From CAWAWP01 sp963841205 (GTDB taxonomy: Bacteria; Chloroflexota; Ktedonobacteria; Ktedonobacterales; JADMIN01): a DNA stretch of 64,000 nucleotides. The stretch is taken from NCBI GenBank assembly GCA_963841205.1, contig CAWJCH010000007.1, forward strand, positions 1 to 64,000, read 5' to 3'. A program made the position numbers and the translations under genes. The notes under the pieces were generated by a model, which was not told the origin of the DNA, searched no databases, and saw only the letters and a list, made by a program, of their open reading frames with translations. Below, one piece after another: positions 46,663 through 56,472 of the stretch (positions within the stretch are counted from its first letter, which is position 1; each line of letters starts with the position of its first letter).

Positions 46663-46810
46663 GGGGCCAAACTCAGCCCTTTCCGAAACAAGCATCAACC
46701 TGAGCTACGCTGGCGCGGGTGGCCGCGAGACTCCACCCCGCTAGTATAGCTCGCTAGCACGCGGCGAATCGCGTACGAACGACGCATCCTCGCGAGTAAA
46801 AACAGCCTGC

Positions 46811-46839
46811 TTGATATTTGGTGATGAGTATGGTACAAC
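46811..46839 (+). promoter_or_regulatory. Candidate promoter for nagA
   Basis: TTGATA (46811-46816), a 17-base spacer, then TACAAC (46834-46839). It is immediately followed by the candidate operator, so a bound regulator would block it. Confidence 0.4.
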
Positions 46840-46847
46840 TTGCGCGG

Positions 46848-46876
46848 ATGGTATACTTGGTATGTTGTATAGACCA
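46848..46876. promoter_or_regulatory. Candidate NagR/DasR-type operator between gntR and nagA
   Basis: The DNA ttggtatgttgtatagacca (46857-46876) contains TTGGTAT and TATAGACCA half-sites, like the TTGGTATAGACCA-type sites of HutC-family amino-sugar regulators but with a wider centre. Another ggtatac lies at 46850-46856. It is located in the shared 400-base region between divergent gntR and nagA. Confidence 0.5.
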
Positions 46877-47064
46877 CCTGTGTGAGACAGCATACCGGGA
46901 CGGGAAGACGGCGTCAAGGTATAGCCCCAGATTCGCCACCGCTCCGCACGGACCTTGGCGGGGCAGGCTGGTGTGCTCGGAGGGTGGGGAGCGCGCTCGC
47001 CCGTAATGGGCGCTGGCGTTCGATCGCCATGCGCCTCCATGTCTAGCGAATCAGGGGAGACCGC

Positions 47065-48288
47065 ATGAGGCTTACACTGCGCGGGGCGCGCCTCGTCGAC
47101 GCCGACGTCGATGTGTCGCGCGGCGACATCACCCTCGAAGACGGGCGACTCCTCTCGGTTGGGGAGGCGGAGGAGGCCCCCCCAGGGCGCATCGTGGACG
47201 CGGCTGGGCTGATCGTCATGCCCGGTTTCATCGACGTACATACGCACGGCGGGGGCGGCCACAACCTGCACACCGACGCGCCCGAAGAGATCCACGCGTA
47301 TGGACGTTGGGCGCCGCGCTCCGGCGTCACGGCGTTTCTCGTGGGCATCGTCGGCACGCCGGGTGATCTGCCCGAGCCGCAGATCCGGGCGGCGGCGGCG
47401 GCCATCGAGGGGTGGCAGGCGGGCGCTGGGGCGGAGCCGCTGGGCATCCACCTGGAGGGCCCGTACATCAGCGTCGAGCGGCGCGGCGCGCATCTGCCTT
47501 CCTGGCTGCGCACGCCTGATCCCGTCGAGACGGAGCGCATTTTGTCGCTCGCCAACGGCCGTCTGCGACTCGTCACCCTGGCGCCCGAGCTGCCCGGCGC
47601 CCACGACATGATCATCCGCTTGGTCGAGGCGGGCGTGACCGTCAGCATCGGGCACACCGACGCCTCGTACGAGCAGGCGTTGGAGGCCATCACGCTGGGT
47701 GCTACGCACGCCACGCATTGCTGCAACGCCATGCGCCCGCTGCTGCACCGCGACCCTGGACCACTCGGCGCGATCGCGCTCTCGCCGGCCGTCGCAGGCG
47801 AGCTGATCGCCGACGGCGTCCACGTCCATCCGGCGATGGCGCAGGTGCTCATCAAGCTGCTCGGCAGCGATCGCACGATCCTGATCACCGACGCGCTGGC
47901 CGGCGCGGGCAACGACAACGGCGCCTTCGAGTTCGCGGGTCAGAGCGCCCGCATCATCGGCGGCGCGGCGCGACTCTCCGATGGCACACTGACCGGCAGC
48001 GTGCTCACGATGGATCAGGCGCTCCGCAACGTCGTCGCGATGCCAGGTATCTCGCTCTCCGCCGCCTCGGCCATGCTCTCGCGCAACCCTGCACGCGCCG
48101 CCCACGCGAGCGAACGCATGGGGATGCTCGCGCCGGGCTATCAGGCCGATCTCGTGTTGCTCGACGGCGATCTCACGCTCTGCGCCACCTTCAGCCGGGG
48201 CGTGCCCGCCTATGCCTCCCCCGAGTGGGCGACGCTCCTCTCGCCGGAGGCCGCTGTTCGCGGGACGCGCCCGCGCGGGCAATCGTGA
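47065..48288 (+). CDS. nagA: N-acetylglucosamine-6-phosphate deacetylase
   Basis: A 407-residue amidohydrolase. Metal-site motif MPGFIDVHTHGG (about 52-63), metal-ligand Glu in GIHLEGPYIS, the His pair in SIGHTDASY and ATHCCNAMRPLLHR, and catalytic Asp in ILITDALAG are all present, as is SDGTLTGSVLTMD near the end. It removes acetate from GlcNAc-6P to give GlcN-6P, the step after MurQ and the kinase. Start ATG 47065 has ggggag upstream. It is divergent from the gntR-murQ-kinase-nagZ operon and convergent with the SIS isomerase 31 bases away. No terminator hairpin is evident between them. Confidence 0.96.
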   Translation: MRLTLRGARLVDADVDVSRGDITLEDGRLLSVGEAEEAPPGRIVDAAGLIVMPGFIDVHTHGGGGHNLHTDAPEEIHAYGRWAPRSGVTAFLVGIVGTPGDLPEPQIRAAAAAIEGWQAGAGAEPLGIHLEGPYISVERRGAHLPSWLRTPDPVETERILSLANGRLRLVTLAPELPGAHDMIIRLVEAGVTVSIGHTDASYEQALEAITLGATHATHCCNAMRPLLHRDPGPLGAIALSPAVAGELIADGVHVHPAMAQVLIKLLGSDRTILITDALAGAGNDNGAFEFAGQSARIIGGAARLSDGTLTGSVLTMDQALRNVVAMPGISLSAASAMLSRNPARAAHASERMGMLAPGYQADLVLLDGDLTLCATFSRGVPAYASPEWATLLSPEAAVRGTRPRGQS

Positions 48289-48319
48289 GGAGGTGAGGAG
48301 TATGCCCGCGCCCGGCAAC

Positions 48320-49366
48320 CTACAGCGTACGCGTCACCTTGTGCAGTCCGCGCGGCGCATCAGGATCGAGTCCCTTCGCCTCTGCCAGACGCAGCGCGAG
48401 CGCCTGTCCGGGGATGACGGCGGTCACGGGGCTCAGCCATTCCGGGATGCGCGATGCGCCGACGTCGAGTGGCAGCGGCGCGGCGGCGAGCGCCAATGCC
48501 TCGGGTGCGTCGGAGATCACCGCGAGGTCCGCGCCGCGTTCGCGCAGATCGGAGGCGAGCGTCAGCAGGTCGGCGTACGCCGCGCCTGTGGGAATCACCA
48601 CGAGCGCCGCCGCGCCTGGCTCCAATGCCGCGATGGGGCCGTGACGGAAGTCGGCGGAGGAGTACGCCGCGGCCATGAGATAGGTCAACTCCTTGAGCTT
48701 GAGGGCCAGCTCGGAGGCCGTCGCGAAGTTATAGCCGCGCGCAAGCACGACGCAGCGGTCTACTTGCCGCCAACGCTCGGCAACGGCTGGCGCCGTCCGC
48801 AACGCAGTCGTGAGCGCGACGTCCATCGCCCCCGGCAAGAGCCGCAGCTCGTCGAGGCGTGCTGGATCGCCGCTCAGGCACGCCGCCAGCGCGGCCATCG
48901 TGACGAGCTCGGCCGTGTAGGTCTTCGTCGCGGCGACGCTACGCTCGGCGCCGGCGTGCAGGTTGAGGGCCGTGTCCGCCGCGACGGCGAGTGGCGACGC
49001 CGCGTCATTGCATATCGCGAGCGTGGGGCAGCCCTGGCGCTTGGCCTCGTTCAAGACTTCGACAATGTCGGGCGACTGCCCCGATTGCGAGATGCCGATG
49101 ACCAGCGCGCCCTCCAAGCGCGGGGGGGCGGCGTAGAGGGTGTAGAGCGCCGGCGCGGCAAGCGCCACGGAATAACCTGCCAACGCGCCCCAGGCATACT
49201 TGGCGTAGAGCGCGGCGTGGTCGGAGGAGCCACGTGCGGCGATCACGACGTAGCGAAACGGCGGCAGCGCGGCGACGGTGCGCCGGATGTGCTCCAACTC
49301 GCCGTCGAGCAGGCGCGTGATCGCGGCGGGCTGACTGACGATCTCGTCTTCGAGCAGGGAGGTCAT
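48320..49366 (-). CDS. SIS-domain GlmS-like glucosamine-6-phosphate deaminase/isomerase
   Basis: A 348-residue protein. It is made of two SIS domains like the isomerase half of GlmS, but without the glutaminase domain. Domain 1 has VVIAARGSSDHAALYAKY, ALVIGISQSGQSPDIVEVL and HAGAERSVAATKTYTAEL. Domain 2 has CVVLARGYNFATASELALKLKELTY, ADFRHGPIAAL and the C-terminal loop ending ARGLHKVTRTL. Such stand-alone proteins (NagB-II, AgaS, FrlB types) deaminate aminosugar phosphates. Here the context points to GlcN-6P to fructose-6P plus ammonia, and no classical NagB is in the locus. A ggatgg precedes ATG 49366. It is divergent from the ABC transporter, with a shared operator region. Confidence 0.9.
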   Translation of the reverse strand: MTSLLEDEIVSQPAAITRLLDGELEHIRRTVAALPPFRYVVIAARGSSDHAALYAKYAWGALAGYSVALAAPALYTLYAAPPRLEGALVIGISQSGQSPDIVEVLNEAKRQGCPTLAICNDAASPLAVAADTALNLHAGAERSVAATKTYTAELVTMAALAACLSGDPARLDELRLLPGAMDVALTTALRTAPAVAERWRQVDRCVVLARGYNFATASELALKLKELTYLMAAAYSSADFRHGPIAALEPGAAALVVIPTGAAYADLLTLASDLRERGADLAVISDAPEALALAAAPLPLDVGASRIPEWLSPVTAVIPGQALALRLAEAKGLDPDAPRGLHKVTRTL

Positions 49367-49447
49367 GTGTATCCATCCTCTCCGGGCGTGGCGAGGGACG
49401 TAAAAGCCCCTTGTACGAGCAAGCTCATCGCGAATTGTACCGATATC

Positions 49448-49464
49448 TGGTCTAGTGGTCTAGA
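49448..49464. promoter_or_regulatory. Candidate dre-type operator upstream of the ABC transporter
   Basis: The DNA tggtctagtggtctaga carries two TGGTCTAG cores in tandem, each half of the DasR/NagR consensus TGGTCTAGACCA. It lies 4 bases before the -35 of the transporter promoter and 82 bases before the divergent isomerase gene. Confidence 0.6.
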
Positions 49465-49468
49465 TGTC

Positions 49469-49497
49469 TTGACAAATAGACTTCTAGCAAGTACATT
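49469..49497 (+). promoter_or_regulatory. Sigma-70-type promoter for the ABC transporter operon
   Basis: A perfect TTGACA (49469-49474), a 17-base spacer, then TACATT (49492-49497). The leader to GTG 49776 would be about 270 bases and holds no convincing gene. Confidence 0.6.
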
Positions 49498-49775
49498 GAT
49501 GCCTAACACCGAGCTTGCTTGTCCTGGCGCGCCAGCATTGTCCTGTGTTATCGGCACGTCCCGGCCATGTTTCGATGTGGAAAGGAGCGCGACGATTCCC
49601 CGGCTTCCCCGAACACCAGCGGGTTCCCGACCGCCGTTTTCCCGTCACCATCCATCCTTCGACCATCTCGCGTATCTCGTGACGCAGCCGTGCTAGCCAA
49701 GGGCGTCGTCGCCGCACGGTTGATCAGCGGGGATCATCAAAGTTTCGCTGATGCCCGTTTGTGAGGAGGTTTGGC

Positions 49776-51470
49776 GTGAGCTCAGGTAGCGTCTCTCTCA
49801 GATTCCACAGGGCGAAAGGCAAAGCCGCGTTCGCCTTGCTCGCGTTGGGCGTGATTTCCGCCCTCGCTCTTTCCGCCTGTGGCGGCTCCAGCTCGGGCAG
49901 CAAGGCTGGCCCCAAGATCCTGACGGCCATCGGCTCGGTCGGCGGCACGTATACCCAGAACATGAGCCCCTTTAGCCCGAATGCCAATCTCGGCACCGAC
50001 GGTATTCTCTATGAGAACCTGGTCTACGTCAATGGCTTGACCGGGCAAGAGACGCCGATGTTGGCCACCAGCCACTCGTGGAGTGCGGACAACCTGACGC
50101 TCACCTTCAACATTCGCCAGGGCGTCAAGTGGTCTGACGGGCAGGCGTTCAGCGCGAACGACGTCGCCTTCACGTTCAACATGCTCAAGCAGTATCCCGG
50201 TGCGGACGGCAGCGGCCTCTGGCAGCACTTCGCCAGCGTCACCGCACCAGACGCGAACACCGTCGTCATCACGCTGCAGAGCCCCGCACCGACGATCCTG
50301 CCCTTCATCGAGGGGACCTACATCGTCCCGCAGCACATCTGGCAGTCCGTGGGCGATCCCACCAAGTTCCAAAACGCGAATCCCGTCGGCACCGGCCCGA
50401 TGAAGCTCAAGAGCTTCTCGGCGCAGCTCATCAGCTACGTCAAGAACCCCACCTACTGGCAGGCCAGCAAGGTGCAGGTTGACGAGTTGGACTATCCGGT
50501 GGTCGCCAGCAACGACACCGCCCTCCTCAAGATGGCGAGCGGCCAGGCCGACTGGACGGCGATCTTCGACCCGGCGGTGAAGTCCGCCTTCGTGGACAAG
50601 GATCCGGCGCACAACTTCTCGTATCCGGTCCCGGTGGTGCCAGTGCAGATCGTGCCGAACCTCACCGATCCGCTGCTGAGCCAACTCGTCGTGCGCCAGG
50701 CAATCAGCGCCGCGCTCGACCGCACGCAGATGTCCACCTCGGGCGAGGCCGGGTTCGAGCAGCCAGCCAGTACCACCGGCCTGATCCCGGGCCAAGAGCA
50801 GTACCTGGATCCGAAGTACAACGGTCAATTGCCGACCTTCGGCGCGGCGAACCCCACGCAGGCAGGTACGTTGCTCACGGGTGCTGGCTTCAAGAAGGGC
50901 TCGGACGGCATCTATGCCGACGCCTCGGGCCACAAGCTCAACTTCTCCGTTACCGTCCCCGGTGACTACTCCGACTACGTCGCCGACCTGCAGATCGCGC
51001 AGCAGAACCTCCAGGCGGCTGGCATCGGCCTGACGCTGAACAAGGTGTCGGACGACGACTTCCGCACCGACCGCGCGACCGGCAAGTTCGAACTGCTCAT
51101 GTCCGGCGGCTTCTTCGGCTCCACGCCGTACTACTACCTTGAGCCGTTGCTGCACAGCACCCACATCGGCGGCGCGAACGGCACCGACTGGTCGCAATTC
51201 AAGAGCGCCGCGGCCGATCAAGCTCTCGATCAGTATGCCTCGTCCACCGATCCCGCGGCTCAGAAGCAGGCGCTCATCGTCCTCACTAACATCATGGCGG
51301 ACCAGATGCCCGTCATCCCGGTGCTCGACGCCGTGCAGTTCTTCGAATACACCACGACCCACTGGACTGGCTGGCCAACGCCGCAGAATCCCTACTGTGT
51401 CGGCTCCGCCTATTCGCTGGCGGCTGGCGATAACGAACAGGTGATCCTGCATCTGACGCCCGCCTCCTAG
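49776..51470 (+). CDS. ABC transporter substrate-binding lipoprotein (SBP_bac_5 family)
   Basis: A 564-residue protein. A lipoprotein signal (AFALLALGVISALALSACGG) has its lipobox Cys near residue 35. A family-5 binding fold follows, with NLTLTFNIRQGVKWSDGQAFSANDVAFTFNML, VVITLQSPAPTILPFI and VRQAISAALDRTQMS. Family 5 binds peptides and, in several thermophiles, oligosaccharides. In this locus muropeptides or chito-oligosaccharides are the likely cargo. GTG 49776 is preceded by aggagg at 6 bases; GTG 49761 is in frame but overlaps that element. A stem-loop follows at 51494, which may keep binding-protein mRNA above permease mRNA. It would sit on the outer face of the membrane. Confidence 0.93.
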   Translation: MSSGSVSLRFHRAKGKAAFALLALGVISALALSACGGSSSGSKAGPKILTAIGSVGGTYTQNMSPFSPNANLGTDGILYENLVYVNGLTGQETPMLATSHSWSADNLTLTFNIRQGVKWSDGQAFSANDVAFTFNMLKQYPGADGSGLWQHFASVTAPDANTVVITLQSPAPTILPFIEGTYIVPQHIWQSVGDPTKFQNANPVGTGPMKLKSFSAQLISYVKNPTYWQASKVQVDELDYPVVASNDTALLKMASGQADWTAIFDPAVKSAFVDKDPAHNFSYPVPVVPVQIVPNLTDPLLSQLVVRQAISAALDRTQMSTSGEAGFEQPASTTGLIPGQEQYLDPKYNGQLPTFGAANPTQAGTLLTGAGFKKGSDGIYADASGHKLNFSVTVPGDYSDYVADLQIAQQNLQAAGIGLTLNKVSDDDFRTDRATGKFELLMSGGFFGSTPYYYLEPLLHSTHIGGANGTDWSQFKSAAADQALDQYASSTDPAAQKQALIVLTNIMADQMPVIPVLDAVQFFEYTTTHWTGWPTPQNPYCVGSAYSLAAGDNEQVILHLTPAS

Positions 51471-51493
51471 CGCGGCTCCTCGCGGCTCCTATC

Positions 51494-51524
51494 GGAGGGG
51501 ATGATCATTCGGGTCATCCCCTCC
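51494..51524 (+). terminator. Strong stem-loop between binding-protein and permease genes
   Basis: An 11-bp perfect stem (ggaggggatga with tcatcccctcc) and a 9-base loop, followed by cctttg. It lacks a long U-tract, so it may be a partial terminator or an mRNA 3'-end stabiliser. Confidence 0.65.
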
Positions 51525-51684
51525 CCTTTGCATCATGACTCACGCCGACTTCGGCATGGCCGCACTCGGCGCGCATGGTATGATGGCCCCAATCATCGAC
51601 TCAGCCGCAATGACTCGACGCAATCTCCCGACTCGACGCCCTACGTGCGGATAGCAGGCGCCTATCCGCGAAAGGAGCGCACTG

Positions 51685-52685
51685 ATGCGCCACTTGCTCC
51701 GCCGGCTCGGTCTCTACGCGGTCGCGCTCTGGGCCGCCGTCACCCTCAACTTCTTCCTGCCGCGTTTGGCGCCCGGCAACCCCGCGGAGACCGAATACAA
51801 CCGCCTCGCGTCTCTTGGCCCCGTCTCGCCCAACCTGCTCAAGACCCTCGAAGTCCAGTTCGGCTTGAACACCTCGGATCCGCTCTGGCTGCAATACCTC
51901 AAGTACCTGGGCAATCTGCTACATGGCGACCTCGGTATCTCGACCACGTTCTATCCCGCCAGCGTGGGCGACGTCATCGGCCAGAATATCAGGTGGACGC
52001 TCGTGCTGCTCACGATCAGCGTGCTGTTGAGCTTCACCATTGGCACGCTGATCGGCATCGTGCTGGCGTGGCGGCGCGGCTCCTTCTTCGATAGTGGCGT
52101 CTCGTCGGCGATGACGTTCTTCTACTCGATCCTCTATCCTTGGCTGGCGCTGATCACCGTCTATTTCCTGGGCTATAAGCTTGGCTGGTTCCCCTTCTCG
52201 GACGGCTATGACGCCACGCAGGTGAGCCCCGGCTGGAGCCTTGATTTTCTCTCAGAATGCCGCCTATCACGCCATCCTGCCCGCGCTGACCATCATCGTC
52301 TCGACCGTAGCCGGCTGGATGCTCACGATGCGCAACTCGATGGTCACGACGCTCTCGGAAGATTACGTCCTCATGGCGCAGGCCAAGGGGCTGAGCTCGC
52401 AGCGGGTGATGTTCGCCTACGCGGCGCGCAACGCCATCCTGCCCAGCGTGACGGGCCTCGCCATCGCCATCGGTGCCGTCGTCGGCGGGCAACTGCTCGT
52501 CGAGAAAGTCTTCTCCTATCCCGGCATCGGCTTCGTCTTGTATCAAGCGATCCAGGGCCAGGACTATGCCCTCGCCGATGGTGTGCTGCTGCTCGTCGTC
52601 ATCGCCACCGTCGTGATGAACCTGATCGTGGATCTGCACCTACACCTTCCTCGATCCGCGCATTCGCCAGGAAAGGAGCGCCTAA
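51685..52685 (+). pseudogene. DppB-type ABC permease with two frameshifts
   Basis: The first permease of the operon. It has an N-terminal helix (LLRRLGLYAVALWAAVTLNFFLPRLAPGNP), the DppB-type start. Further helices are WTLVLLTISVLLSFTIGTLIGIVLAW and PWLALITVYFLGY. After 'GWSLDFLS' (about 52250) one extra base shifts the frame. The next frame gives NAAYHAILPALTIIVSTVAGWM and the EAA-like loop YVLMAQAKGLSSQRVMFAYAARNAILP. A second extra base near 52640 (ctgcacctacacc) destroys the ending, which would otherwise read DLTYTFLDPRIRQERSA and stop at TAA 52683-52685. As given, no intact product is made and the second frame runs into the next permease. Recent decay or sequence errors are both possible. 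Confidence 0.85.
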
Positions 52686-52687
52686 CC

Positions 52688-53721
52688 GTGAGTCAATCAC
52701 CGCTAACGCCTCCTTCCGCCTCGCTTGCCCTGGGCGAGATCGCCGACGTGGGCTCGCCGCAGGCGCCCACAGGTCCCGCCGGCGGCTTCCTGCGCGGCGT
52801 GTGGCGGCTCGTCACGACCAATCGCAAGGTCGCCATCGGCAGCTGCATCGTCGGTATCTTCGTGCTGGTGGCGATCTTCGGGCCGATTTTCATCCGCGCC
52901 GATCCGCTTCACTACACCAGCAACCTTCTGGCGTCGCCGACCTCCGCGCACCTCCTCGGCACGAATCAAGCTGGGCAGGACGTCTTCACGCAGCTGGTGG
53001 TGGGCACGCGCGCCTCTGTCTTCTGGGCCTTCGCCACTGGCTTCCTCGTCCTCGTGATCGCCATCGCCGTCGGGCTGGTCGCAGGCTACGCCGGTGGCAT
53101 CGTGGACGATCTGCTCTCGTTGCTCACCAACGTCTTCCTGGTGCTGCCGGCTTTCCCGCTCGCCGTCCTCGCCGTCGAGTTCTTCAGCAGGAACGCGCTC
53201 ACCATCGCCATCATCGTAGCGCTCACCAACTGGCCGTGGGGCGCGCGGGTGCTGCGGGCGCAGACCCTCTCGCTGCGCAACCGCGAGTTCGTCACGGCGG
53301 CGCGCGCCAGTGGCGAACGGCCGTGGCGCATCGTCTTCCTCGATATCTTCCCCAACGAGCTCTCCATCGTGGCGGCGAGCTTCATCACGACCACGATTCA
53401 GGTGCTACTGGCCGTCGCCGGTCTGGAGTTCCTCGGCTTCGGCGACAGCGCCGCGGTGAGCTGGGGCACGATGCTGTACGATGCCTCGAACAGTAGCGCC
53501 CTCCTCTCAGGCGCATGGTGGTGGTTCGCGCCGCCCGGCCTTTGCATCGCGCTGCTCGGCTGTGGCTTGGCGCTCCTCAACTTTGGCATCGACGAGGTCG
53601 CCGATCCGCGACTACGCCAAAGCCGCCGCAGGCGTGTGGTCCGGCAGGGCGCCCGCGCGGACCTGTTTGGCCGGCGGAAAGCGAAGCTAAGCCAGCCCGT
53701 GCAGGCCGAAAGGGTGAGCGT

Positions 53722-53725
<4 letters not shown>
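52688..53725 (+). CDS. DppC-type ABC permease
   Basis: A 345-residue permease. A cytoplasmic N-terminus of about 35 residues is followed by helix 1 (VAIGSCIVGIFVLVAIFGPIFI), the conserved HLLGTNQAGQDVFTQLVVGTRAS, then helices VFWAFATGFLVLVIAIAVGLVAGY, VFLVLPAFPLAVLAVEFF and others. The EAA loop is FVTAARASGERPWRIVFLDIFPN. It is paired with the DppB-type permease to form the membrane channel. GTG 52688 follows aaggag and lies 2 bases after the expected stop of the first permease. Its own stop overlaps the next ATG (ATGA). The basic tail (RRRRVVRQGARADLFGRRKAK) is longer than usual. Confidence 0.9.
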
Positions 53726-54843
<1,118 letters not shown>

Positions 54844-54847
<4 letters not shown>

Positions 54848-55944
54848 ACACCGTAGAATCGATTAGCACGGTGCCGGCCGCCGCCCTGGCGCAGGCCCCG
54901 ATCCTCGACGCGCAACATTTGCGCAAAGTCTTCCCGATCGGCGGCGGCTTCTTCCGCGCGGCCCGCGGCGCGCAGGCGGTCGAGGATACGTCGCTGGCGC
55001 TCTATCCCGGCCGGGCGACGGCGCTGGTCGGCGAGAGTGGCAGCGGCAAGACCACCGTGGCACGCATGCTGGCGTTGCTCTTCACGCCGACGAGCGGCAC
55101 GATCGCCTTTCATGGTAAGCCAGTCAACATTAAGAGCCGGAGCGCCCTACACGCCTATCGCCGGCAGGTGCAGATGGTCTTCCAAGACCCATTTGCGTCC
55201 CTGAATCCCACCCACACGGTGCGCTATCACCTGGCGCGGCCGCTGCGGATCTACGGCCACGCGCGCTCATCCGCCGAGGCGACGGCGCAGATGCGCGCGT
55301 TGCTCGAACGGGTAAATCTCACGCCTGCCGATCAATTCCTCAGCAAGTTCCCGCACCAGCTCAGCGGCGGGCAGCGCCAGCGCGTCGCCATCGCCCGCGC
55401 GCTCGCCGTGCGACCCAGCGTCCTGCTGGCCGACGAGCCGGTCTCGATGCTCGACGTCTCGATACGCCTGGGCGTGCTCAACCTGCTGCTGCAGCTCAAA
55501 GAGGAAGAGCGGCTCGCGCTGCTCTACATCACGCACGACATCGCCAGCGCGCGCTACTTCGCCGACGACACGCTCGTCATGTACGCCGGGCAGTTGGTCG
55601 AGGGCGGCCCGAGCGAAGCGGTGACGCAGGAGCCCAAACATCCCTACACGCAGCTGCTGCTCTCCGCCGCGCCCGACCCCGAACGCCTGCTCGGCGGTCA
55701 ACGCGCCGCGGAGCCGATCCCCGCGCGCGGCGAGATCCCCAGCCTGATCACGCCGCCGAGCGGCTGCCGCTTTCACCCGCGCTGCCCGCACGTCATGCCG
55801 GTCTGCCGCGAGCGCTTCCCCGCGCGCACCGATCTCGGCGGCGGCCGCTGGACGAACTGCTTCCTCTACGGCGACGGCAGTATCCAAAGTGGACAGGCCG
55901 CGAGAAACCCGTCTGAAAGCGCTGAACGCGCGAGTGGGGAATAA
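54844..55944 (+). CDS. DppF/OppF-type ABC ATPase
   Basis: A 366-residue ATPase, intact. Walker A is LVGESGSGKTT (about 60-70), Q-loop QMVFQDPFASLNPTHTV, signature HQLSGGQRQRVAIARAL, Walker B SVLLADEPVSMLDVS, H-loop LYITHDIA. The OppF C-terminal extension has the Cys motif GCRFHPRCPHVMPVC. It would pair with the preceding ATPase to energise the two permeases. It is the last gene of the transporter operon, starting within the previous stop. No strong terminator follows; a TnpB-less element begins 124 bases downstream. Confidence 0.93.
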
Positions 55945-56472
55945 GGTCCCTTCGGAGGTGGGATAGCGCTGCGATCCCCGTCGGCACTTTCGTTACGCAG
56001 ACGAGGGTGTGGAACGTTATGCGTCACGAGCACCGGTGACTCTTCATCTACTGTCCGGCCAGGATACCCCTGCCTTCAGGCAGGGGGAGGGATGGCCGTC
56101 TCCTTTCGTGCTACTCGTCGTGCTACTCGACTTCCCCTTGTGCACGGCTGTGCGAGAATGAGAAACTATCACGCGGAGTAACCGCGAGCGTCGTACCTAC
56201 CGCTGGCAACAGCGCGAGACAGAGGCCGCAAGGCCGGGGAGACGGTGGGTGTCTCTGGTACGGCGACGGGCCGGACCGCCCCACGCTGGTGGTCAACCGG
56301 CCCCCCGATGCGAACCGGGGAGGGGATGCGGAGGAACCTGGGACGACAGGCAGAGGCAACGCTCCCTGAAGGCGACGGGGTGATCCTCCCAGTTGCAAGC
56401 CCCTCGCTTTAGCGATGGGGTAGTTGACGGGCCGATTCCTACGACCGCGCGGAGACGAGCCGATCTATGCTG
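55945..56472. other. Convergent intergenic region holding element C
   Basis: About 530 bases between the transporter operon and the convergent phosphoesterase. About 360 of them are element C. No gene is supported. Confidence 0.6.
56068..56428 (+). mobile_element. TnpB-less IS605-like element C (about 361 bp)
   Basis: The left end is a perfect hairpin (cccctgccttcaggcaggggg) preceded by ggatac, as for element B, and followed by ggatggccgtctcc, also shared with B. The right end is a hairpin (gcccctcgctttagcgatgggg) followed by tagttgac. The interior before the right hairpin is GC-rich and hairpin-prone (ggagacggtgggtgtctc; gggccggaccgcccc). It is therefore likely the omega-RNA region. No transposase or tnpB frame is present. 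Confidence 0.65.

Noticed and set aside
46741..48318. 525-codon open frame on the minus strand over nagA
   Set aside because: Antisense shadow of nagA, produced by high GC. All NagA motifs are in the plus frame.
48212..49696. 494-codon plus-strand frame over the SIS gene
   Set aside because: Shadow of the minus-strand isomerase, with no recognisable domain.
49782..51452. 556-codon open frame on the minus strand
   Set aside because: It is the shadow of the substrate-binding protein gene. The plus strand gives a lipobox and family motifs; the minus frame is rich in Arg/Val/Gly without any motif.
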